A DNA stretch of 64,000 nt from Bog-532 sp965277615 (GTDB lineage Bacteria; Actinomycetota; Actinomycetes; Streptosporangiales; Streptosporangiaceae), in contig CBDIDG010000005.1 of the NCBI GenBank assembly GCA_965277615.1, positions 1,798,001-1,862,000 of the forward strand, given 5' to 3'. Both the position numbers and the translations under genes were made by a program. This document shows positions 58,403 to 64,000 of this stretch, in pieces (position 1 is the stretch's first letter; every line of letters starts with the position of its first letter). Below the pieces are notes generated by a model, which did no database searches, had not been told where the DNA came from, and saw only the letters and a program-made list of their open reading frames with translations.

Positions 58403-59728
58403 GTGAGTTTGCCCGCGTTGCAGCAGCCTCAGTGGCCCGACCATGATCGTTTGGACGCGGTGGTCCGCGGCCTGGAGGGCCTGCCGCCGCTGGTCCTGGC
58501 GGCCGAGTGTGATCAGCTGAAGGAGCGGCTGGCCGCGGTGGCCCGTGGTGAGGCGTTCCTGCTGCAGGGCGGTGACTGCGCCGAGACGTTCACCGGCACG
58601 ACCGCCGACAGCATCCGGGGCAAGTTCCAGACGCTGCTGCAGATGGCCGTGGTGCTGACCTACGCGGCCAGCGTGCCGGTGGTGAAGGTCGGCCGGATGG
58701 CGGGCCAGTTCGGCAAGCCCCGGTCCGCGGCCACCGAGGTGCGGGACGGCCTGGAGCTTCCGGTCTACCGCGGTGACGCGGTCAACGGCATCGAGTTCAC
58801 TCCCGAATCCAGGACGCCGGACCCGGGCCGGCTGCTGCAGGCGTATCACTGCGCGTCGGCCACCTTGAACCTGTGCCGGTCCCTGGCCAGCGGCGGTTAC
58901 GCCGACCTGCGCCAGGCCCACGCCTGGAACCAGGACTTCGTGGCCAGCAGCCCGGCCGGGCAGCGCTACGAGCAGCTGGCCGAGGAGATCGACCGGGCCA
59001 TCGCGTTCATGCGCGCGTGCGGGGCCGACTCGCAGGAGTTTCGCGCGGTCGAGTTCTACGCCAGCCATGAAGCCCTGTTGCTGGACTATGAGCAGGCCCT
59101 GACCCGGACCGACGCCGCCAGCGGGCACACTTACGATTTGTCGGCTCACCTGCTGTGGATCGGGGAGCGCACCCGCGATCCCCACGGCGCGCACGTGGAG
59201 TTTGCCCGTCAGATCCGCAACCCCATCGCCGTCAAGATCGGTCCGGACGCCACCGCGCACGAGGTGCTCGAGCTGATCGAGGCCCTCGACCCGGACCAGG
59301 AGCCTGGCCGGCTCACCCTGACCACCCGGATGGGTGCGGGGCGGATCCGCCAGGCGCTGCCCCCGCTGGTCGAGAAGGTCACCGCCAGCGGGGCGGCGGT
59401 GGTCTGGGTGTGCGACCCGATGCACGGCAACACGATGGAAGCGGCCGGCGGCCAGAAGACCAGGAACTTCGACCACGTGCTGGACGAGGTGGCCGGGTTC
59501 TTCGAGGTGCACCGCGCCCTCGGGACTCACCCCGGAGGCATCCACATCGAGTTCACCGGCGACGACGTCACCGAGTGCATCGGCGGCGGCCGCTACATCG
59601 GCGAGAGCGACCTAAGCGACCGCTACGAGACCACGTGCGATCCCCGCCTCAACCGCAGCCAGTCCCTGGACCTGGCCTTCCGCGTGGCCGGCCTGTACCG
59701 CCATCACCCCGGCCCGGTAACCGGGTAA
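58403..59728 (+). CDS. aroG: Class II 3-deoxy-7-phosphoheptulonate (DAHP) synthase
   Basis: A 441-residue class II DAHP synthase, the first enzyme of the shikimate pathway (phosphoenolpyruvate plus erythrose 4-phosphate). Marks are FLLQGGDCAETF, VVKVGRMAGQFGKPRS, YHCASATLNLCRSL, WIGERTRDPHGAHVEF, NPIAVKIGP, VWVCDPMHGNTMEAAGGQKTRNF and GIHIEFTGDDVTECIGG, ending CDPRLNRSQSLDLAFRVAGL. It is near the length of the mycobacterial enzyme. GTG 58403 is the start. It lies 27 bases after the XRE gene and 47 before the glycosyltransferase, so it may be co-transcribed with either. Whether it serves primary metabolism or a pathway here is unclear. Confidence 0.95.
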   Translation: MSLPALQQPQWPDHDRLDAVVRGLEGLPPLVLAAECDQLKERLAAVARGEAFLLQGGDCAETFTGTTADSIRGKFQTLLQMAVVLTYAASVPVVKVGRMAGQFGKPRSAATEVRDGLELPVYRGDAVNGIEFTPESRTPDPGRLLQAYHCASATLNLCRSLASGGYADLRQAHAWNQDFVASSPAGQRYEQLAEEIDRAIAFMRACGADSQEFRAVEFYASHEALLLDYEQALTRTDAASGHTYDLSAHLLWIGERTRDPHGAHVEFARQIRNPIAVKIGPDATAHEVLELIEALDPDQEPGRLTLTTRMGAGRIRQALPPLVEKVTASGAAVVWVCDPMHGNTMEAAGGQKTRNFDHVLDEVAGFFEVHRALGTHPGGIHIEFTGDDVTECIGGGRYIGESDLSDRYETTCDPRLNRSQSLDLAFRVAGLYRHHPGPVTG

Positions 59729-59775
59729 TGAGCCGCCCGGTTTGAGATAACGCGAAAGCGGCAGTAGACGCAGCG

Positions 59776-60879
59776 ATGAACAAGCTGCGGGGCATGGTGA
59801 CGGCGTTTCTCCTACTGAAGCTGGGCGTGCTGGCCGTCAACCTGCGGCAATTTCCCGTCTTGGGCCGCAGGCCAGCTAGTGACCCGCGCGCAGATTCGGT
59901 GGCGGGCGGGAGCCAGCCGCTGGTCTCCCTGCTCGTCCCGATGCGTAACGAGGCCGCCCGGCTGGCCGCGTCGGTCCCGGGCCTGCTGGCCCAGCATGCG
60001 GACGAGCTCGTCCTGCTCGACGACGAGTCCACCGACGGCACGGGGGCGCTGGCCAGGTCGCTCCTGGCCGCCCACCCCAGGGCCCGGGTCGAGGACGGCG
60101 AACCGGCACCACCGGGGTGGGTTGGCAAAAGCTGGGCCTGCCACCAGCTGGCCGCCCGGGCTTCCGGATCACTGCTGGTCTTCTGTGATGCCGACGTACT
60201 GCTGGCCGAGGGGGCCATCGACGCCATGATCTCGGAGATGGCGGCCCAGCATGCTGACGTCTGCTCGGTCTTCTGCCGGCAGATCACCGCCTCGTGGGGC
60301 GAGCACCTCATCACACCGCTGATCGACGACGTGCTGCTGTGCTTCCTTCCCTTCGGCCTGCTGTCCGCGGACGTCCCCCAGGCCGCGACGGCCAGCGGCG
60401 CACTGCTGGGGTTCACCCGGCAGGCCTACGGCCACATCGGTGGTTTCGCCGCCGTCCGCGGTGAGCTCATTGAGGACGTGGCGATCGCGCGGCGGGCGCG
60501 TCAGGCCGGGCTCAAGCTGGGGCTGGTGCTCGGTGGCCGGCAGGCGGCGACCCGAATGTACTGCGGCTACGGGGAAGTGCTGACCGGAATGTCGCGCGGC
60601 CTGCTGCCCGTGACCGGCGGCTCGCGCACCCGTCTCGTCCTCGGGGCCGGGTGGCACCTGATCGTCTACACCCTGCCCTGGGTGCTGGCGCCGCGCCGGC
60701 GTGGGTGGCTTGTCCCGCTGGCTCTGGGCCTGGCCGAACGGGCTCTGGTCGAAATCAAGACCGAACGAGGGGCGGTGTGGCAGGCGTTGCTGATCCCGCT
60801 ATCACCGCTGGCCGCTGCGCCTATCGTGGCGCGAGCCCTGCGGCGGAACCAGCGCTGGAGAGGGCGGGTTTACCCGTGA
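59776..60879 (+). CDS. Family 2 glycosyltransferase, membrane-associated (HpnB/CrtQ-like)
   Basis: A 367-residue GT-A glycosyltransferase. An N-terminal helix (MVTAFLLLKLGVLAVNL) anchors it; the catalytic part has LVSLLVPMRNEAARLAAS, LLDDESTDGTGALARSLL, the metal-binding CDADVLL motif, and the acceptor region GAFAAVRGELIEDVAIARRARQAG. The C-terminal third has further membrane helices (WHLIVYTLPWVLA). Relatives act on carotenoids or hopanoids. It is the first gene of an operon with a P450 (13-base gap) and a polysaccharide deacetylase (one-base overlap). The acceptor is not known. Confidence 0.9.
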   Translation: MNKLRGMVTAFLLLKLGVLAVNLRQFPVLGRRPASDPRADSVAGGSQPLVSLLVPMRNEAARLAASVPGLLAQHADELVLLDDESTDGTGALARSLLAAHPRARVEDGEPAPPGWVGKSWACHQLAARASGSLLVFCDADVLLAEGAIDAMISEMAAQHADVCSVFCRQITASWGEHLITPLIDDVLLCFLPFGLLSADVPQAATASGALLGFTRQAYGHIGGFAAVRGELIEDVAIARRARQAGLKLGLVLGGRQAATRMYCGYGEVLTGMSRGLLPVTGGSRTRLVLGAGWHLIVYTLPWVLAPRRRGWLVPLALGLAERALVEIKTERGAVWQALLIPLSPLAAAPIVARALRRNQRWRGRVYP

Positions 60880-60892
60880 CCAAGGTTCGTTC

Positions 60893-62038
60893 ATGACCCT
60901 GCCGGAACCTCGTACGGCCTACGGGGTCGGCCACCTCAGCCGGTGGAGCCGCGACCCGCTGGCCCTGATCGAGGAGGGCGCCCGGCTGGGGCCGGTCTTC
61001 GGGCTGCGGCTGTGGCGGCCGGCCGTGCTGGGATACTCGCCCGACTGGAATCGCTTCGTGCTCGGCGACATTACGACGTTCCGCAGCAAGGGCAGCATGA
61101 GCGACCTGTCTCCCTACCTGAACACCGGAGTTGTCCAGCTCGGCGCACCAGCGCACCGGCAACGTCGCCAAGAGCTCAACCCGGCGTTCACCCATGGCTC
61201 CGTCCGCACTCTGACCGGCCAGATCACGGACGTGGTGGCACGATGCCTGCCGTCGGGGCCCTTCGACGCGGTGACGTGGTCGGCCATGTTGATGCGCGAA
61301 ATCCTCGGGGTATCGCTGCTGGGCGGTCGGGTCAGACCGGAACTGCTGGCTGATTTCCTCGACCCGCTGGACCGGGCGCTGCCTGCTCCGTTCCTGCGGC
61401 GGCCGATCCTGTTCCGCCGGATGAACGAGGCTATGCGGGACTGCATTACCCATGCCCCGGCCGGAACCCTGGCGTCGGCCTTTCGCGATCTGCCCAACGG
61501 GCCGCAGGAGTTGCGGGTCGCCGTGAGCGCCGGCTACGACACGACCGCGCACACCCTGGCCTTCCTGCTCGGTCACGTCGCCCAGCAGCCAGAGCTCCTC
61601 GCCACCGAACGCCGTTCTTCGGTGATCAATGAGGTTCTCCGGCTGTACCCGGCCGGCTGGGTGGGCAGCCGGAGCTGTACGGCGGACGTCGAATTCTGCG
61701 GTCACCGCATCCGGCGCGGAACGCTGGTTCTGTACAGCCCTTATCTCACCCATCGCGATCCAGCGCTCTGGACCGACCCGCTGCGCTTCCGGCCCGAACG
61801 CTTCGCCGGGGGCACGGCGGCCTGGAGTTTCCTTCCGTTCGCCGCGGGCGAGCGGACCTGCCTGGGGCGGTCGTTCGCCCAGCTGGTGCTGAGTTCGGTC
61901 CTGGACGTGGTGGCCGGCAGTGAGCTGCGCTTCACGGCCGGGAGCATGCGCCCCCGCACGGGCATGACCCTCCGCCCGGCCGGCCCGCTGCAACTGGAGC
62001 TGAACCACGACCGCATGGCCACGTCGGTGGCTGACTGA
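60893..62038 (+). CDS. Cytochrome P450, operon-encoded
   Basis: A 381-residue P450 with heme motif FAAGERTCLGRSFAQL, I-helix AGYDTTAHTLAFLL, ExxR NEVLRLYPAGWVG and PERF region RFRPERFAGG. Its FxxGxRxCxG and AGxDTT are close to the family II/eukaryote-like consensus, often seen in fatty-acid, terpenoid or carotenoid hydroxylases. Length is short for the family. It lies 13 bases after the glycosyltransferase, and its stop overlaps the deacetylase ATG (TGATG), so the three proteins should be made together, which suggests oxidised and glycosylated lipid processing. Confidence 0.92.
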   Translation: MTLPEPRTAYGVGHLSRWSRDPLALIEEGARLGPVFGLRLWRPAVLGYSPDWNRFVLGDITTFRSKGSMSDLSPYLNTGVVQLGAPAHRQRRQELNPAFTHGSVRTLTGQITDVVARCLPSGPFDAVTWSAMLMREILGVSLLGGRVRPELLADFLDPLDRALPAPFLRRPILFRRMNEAMRDCITHAPAGTLASAFRDLPNGPQELRVAVSAGYDTTAHTLAFLLGHVAQQPELLATERRSSVINEVLRLYPAGWVGSRSCTADVEFCGHRIRRGTLVLYSPYLTHRDPALWTDPLRFRPERFAGGTAAWSFLPFAAGERTCLGRSFAQLVLSSVLDVVAGSELRFTAGSMRPRTGMTLRPAGPLQLELNHDRMATSVAD

Positions 62039-62766
62039 TGGCCGGGTTGTCGTGGCCGCTGCTGGCCAGCTCCACCGTGGTCACGGCGGCCGCAGCCTCG
62101 TACGGGGCGGCCGGGGCGGCCGCCATCGCACCGTTTCGTCCCCGGCTCTTTCCGCGCCTTTCCGGCTACGGTGACGCAGGGCACGTCGCGCTCACCTTTG
62201 ACGACGGACCCGATCCCGCCGGCACCCCGGCCGTTCTGGACGTACTGGCGGAGCAAAAGGTGCACGCGACGTTCTTCATGCTCGGGTCGATGGCGGCGGC
62301 CGCCCCTGGACTGGCCCGCGAGGTAGCGGCGGCCGGGCACCAGATCGCCGTCCACGGCTGGGTGCACCGTGTCATGGCGGCCGGCCGGCCCGGGGCCGTC
62401 TACGGCGACCTGGCCCGCGCCCGCGACACGGTGGCCGGGATCACCGGGCAGGCACCTGAGTGGTTCCGTCCTCCGTACGGCATCTTGACCGGCGGCGCGG
62501 CGGCCGCCGCGCGGCGGCTGGGGCTCCGGCCGCTGCTGTGGACGTCGTGCGGCCGGGAATGGCAACGCGGCGCCAGCCCCGCGTCCGTCCGCACCACGCT
62601 GCTCCGCACCCTGGACGGCGGCGGCACCGTTCTGCTGCATGACTCGGACCAGCAAGCCCGGCCGGGTAGTGCGCAGGCGGCCCGCGCGGCGCTGCCCGCG
62701 CTACTGGCCGAGTGTTCCCGCCGCGGGCTGACCGCCGGGACCGTCGGCCAGCATGGCCTGCGCTGA
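62038..62766 (+). CDS. Polysaccharide deacetylase (NodB fold)
   Basis: A 242-residue carbohydrate esterase 4 enzyme with one N-terminal membrane helix (LLASSTVVTAAAASYGAAG). Motifs are complete: TFDDGPDPAGTP (motif 1 with catalytic and metal Asp), HGWVH (metal His pair), RPPYG, WTSCGREW and VLLHDSD (catalytic His). The enzyme would remove N-acetyl groups from a glycan or glycolipid on the outer side of the membrane. It is translationally coupled to the P450. Its nearest partner is the glycosyltransferase, so a sugar added by the latter may be the substrate; this is inference. Confidence 0.92.
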   Translation: MAGLSWPLLASSTVVTAAAASYGAAGAAAIAPFRPRLFPRLSGYGDAGHVALTFDDGPDPAGTPAVLDVLAEQKVHATFFMLGSMAAAAPGLAREVAAAGHQIAVHGWVHRVMAAGRPGAVYGDLARARDTVAGITGQAPEWFRPPYGILTGGAAAAARRLGLRPLLWTSCGREWQRGASPASVRTTLLRTLDGGGTVLLHDSDQQARPGSAQAARAALPALLAECSRRGLTAGTVGQHGLR

Positions 62767-62784
62767 CCGCGCGGGCTCCGCGGA

Positions 62785-63801
62785 TCAGCGGCCTCCGGGC
62801 GGAGCGGTGGTCCCGCGGACGACCAGGTGCGGGGCGATGACGGTTTCCCGGCCGGGTGCGCTCTGCCCGTCCAGGCGGGCGAGGGCGCGGACGACGGCCA
62901 GGTCGGCCAGGCGGGGGATGTCCTGGCCAACGCTGGTGAGGTTGATGTGGGCCAGCCGGGCGAGGTGACTGTCGTCGAAGCCAACCACGGAGATCTGGCC
63001 CGGGACGGCGACGCCAGCGCGGAGGAACACGTCCAGCACGCCGGTGGCGCACTGGTCGTTGAAGGCCAGGACGGCGGTCGGCCGGGGCTCGGAGGTCAGC
63101 AAGGTGTCGGCGGCCGCGGCGCCGTCCTCCTCGCTCAGACCGCCGGGCAGGACCCGGGCGCTCAGGCCGTGGCGGCGCATGGCGGTGCGGTAGCCGCGGC
63201 GCCGGTCGGCGCCGCCGGGGGCCCGGCCGCCGTCGATGTGGACGATCTCGCGGTGGCCGAGGGCGACCAGGTGGTCCACGGCCAGGCTGGCTCCGTCGTC
63301 GTCCGCGGTCCGCACCACCTCGACACCGGGCGCGGACGGCGGCAGCCGCCGGGCGACGCAGATGACCGGCAGCTGGGCGGCCAGGCTGGCCAGCTGCGCC
63401 GCCGGGGCCTGCGGGCCGAGCAGGATCAGCGCCTCGCATCGATCGGCCAGCAGCGCCTCGCTGGCCCGCTGCTCGCTGCGGCCCGGCGCCACCGCGCTCA
63501 GCGCGAGCTGGTACCCGGCCGGCTCGGCCACCGCGTACAGGGCTTCGACCAGGTCGGCATGGAACAGGTGCTGCAGGCCGAACTGCACGCCGAGCAGGCG
63601 GGAGCGGCGGCTGCGGAGCAGCCGCGCCCGGGTGTCCGGCCGGTACCCGATCTCCTGGGCCACGGTGACGATGTGCTCGCGGGTGGCCGCGCTGACCCCC
63701 GTGGCCCCGCGCATCGCGATGGAGACCAGCGCGGTGGACACGCCTGCCCGCGCCGCGACATCGGCGAGGGTGGGCCGCTTCCCGCCGGGCGGGGGTGGCA
63801 T
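62785..63801 (-). CDS. LacI-family transcriptional regulator
   Basis: A 338-residue repressor. The N-terminal HTH is RPTLADVAARAGVSTALVSIAMRGATGVSAATREHI, followed by the hinge YRPDTRARLLRSRRSRLLGVQ. The periplasmic-binding-like core has VAPGRSEQRASEALL, VDHLVALGHREIVHIDGG, AVLAFNDQCATGVLDVFLRAG and ISVVGFDDSHLARL. It responds to a small sugar-like ligand. The convergent gene is the deacetylase. The 20-bp repeats at 63840-63899 are in its leader, and a LacI-type palindrome near the window end (63980) may be its site or that of a neighbour. Confidence 0.93.
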   Translation of the reverse strand: MPPPPGGKRPTLADVAARAGVSTALVSIAMRGATGVSAATREHIVTVAQEIGYRPDTRARLLRSRRSRLLGVQFGLQHLFHADLVEALYAVAEPAGYQLALSAVAPGRSEQRASEALLADRCEALILLGPQAPAAQLASLAAQLPVICVARRLPPSAPGVEVVRTADDDGASLAVDHLVALGHREIVHIDGGRAPGGADRRRGYRTAMRRHGLSARVLPGGLSEEDGAAAADTLLTSEPRPTAVLAFNDQCATGVLDVFLRAGVAVPGQISVVGFDDSHLARLAHINLTSVGQDIPRLADLAVVRALARLDGQSAPGRETVIAPHLVVRGTTAPPGGR

Positions 63802-63839
63802 CGATGGCCTCCTGGTTCAGGCTGTGCCCGGGCCGGGCT

Positions 63840-63899
63840 CAGGTCGGCCCGGGCCCGGTCAGGTCGGCCCGGGCCCGGTCAGGTCGGCCCGGGCCCGGT
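63840..63899. repeat. Three tandem 20-bp GC-rich repeats
   Basis: CAGGTCGGCCCGGGCCCGGT occurs three times head to tail with no base change. Degenerate partial units flank it on both sides. Each unit contains the self-complementary CCGGGCCCGG. The array is 38 bases upstream of the LacI gene start and is not CRISPR-like (no unique spacers). Confidence 0.85.
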
Positions 63900-63979
63900 T
63901 CAGGCCGGGCCCGCAGGCTCGCAGGCCGCTTCACGCCGGGCGTGGCGGTGGCCGGTCACACCCGCAGCGCTGCCTCAGT

Positions 63980-63993
63980 CTAAAACGTTCTAG
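63980..63993. promoter_or_regulatory. LacI-type palindrome at the window end
   Basis: CTAAAACGTTCTAG is palindromic except at one base pair (positions 4 and 11) with the central CG typical of LacI/GalR sites. The gene it serves probably lies beyond the window. Confidence 0.55.
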
Positions 63994-64000
63994 CTCGGAT

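Noticed and set aside
53290..62038. One large biosynthetic gene cluster joining both P450 genes
   Set aside because: The two P450s are separated by independent regulator divergons, and no polyketide, peptide or terpene synthase is present.
63840..63899. Possible CRISPR repeats
   Set aside because: Units are directly adjacent with no spacers; it is a simple tandem repeat.
1..64000. tRNA or rRNA genes
   Set aside because: No acceptor-stem/T-loop pattern with GGTTCGAATCC-like sequence and no rRNA stretches were seen on reading both strands; a dedicated scan could still find one.

Overview
The window is about 64 kb of very GC-rich DNA (around 70% by eye, strong G/C preference at third codon positions). 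The content is typical of a filamentous actinomycete chromosome: many TetR, HxlR, MarR, LacI, XRE and large LuxR/LAL-type regulators, two cytochromes P450, secreted proteins with long signal peptides, DHA2 exporters, a class II DAHP synthase and two insertion sequences. No rRNA, tRNA, CRISPR array or replication origin was seen. The family cannot be fixed from the sequence; Streptosporangiales-like or a related actinomycete order is an inference.

Layout. 1-10.5 kb: tail of an OmpR-type response regulator, a small ABM-fold protein, a LuxR/AAA regulator broken by two one-base deletions in G runs, and minus-strand exported proteins (neprosin-like, a 597-residue unknown, an NAGPA-type phosphodiester glycosidase, a lipoprotein), with a DUF2267/UBP zinc-finger pair between them. 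10.5-21 kb: a LAL regulator, an aminoglycoside-phosphotransferase-fold protein lacking its catalytic residues, an operon of an integral membrane protein, a DHA2 exporter and a methyltransferase divergent from an HxlR-SCP2 regulator across a clear operator, and an ABC-2 exporter. 21-29 kb: an L,D-transpeptidase lipoprotein, an ice-binding (DUF3494) protein ending in LPVTG, and a GH15 glucoamylase gene whose signal-peptide region is interrupted by an IS701-family element. 29-38 kb: a PemK/MazF-like gene, an Lrp regulator, a Cys/Met PLP enzyme, a PhzF protein, an MDR oxidoreductase, a MalT-like LAL regulator, micro-ORFs resembling the C-terminal tail of beta-carbonic anhydrase, a VOC protein and an ABC1/UbiB kinase.

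38.8-43.7 kb holds the most coherent system: a BlaI-type repressor and a sensorless M56 metallopeptidase, with five copies of one dyad (CTACTAA...TTAGTAG). The dyads lie in front of the ABC1 kinase, blaI itself, an ECF sigma factor with a membrane protein, a possible micro-ORF and a secreted COG4315-type protein. An intact IS3-family element with a GGT target duplication has landed inside this block. I infer a proteolysis-triggered envelope-stress regulon.

43.9-64 kb: a DHA2 exporter, RNase HI, a MarR/epoxide hydrolase pair with dyads, two Rieske proteins, a SNF2 helicase followed by a HerA-like ATPase, a P450/TetR pair with tandem operators, a YdeI-like/TetR pair with a 15-bp-period operator array, a flavin-dependent (LLM) oxidoreductase and XRE/MmyB regulator pair, DAHP synthase, a tight glycosyltransferase-P450-deacetylase operon, and a LacI regulator with GC-rich tandem repeats upstream.
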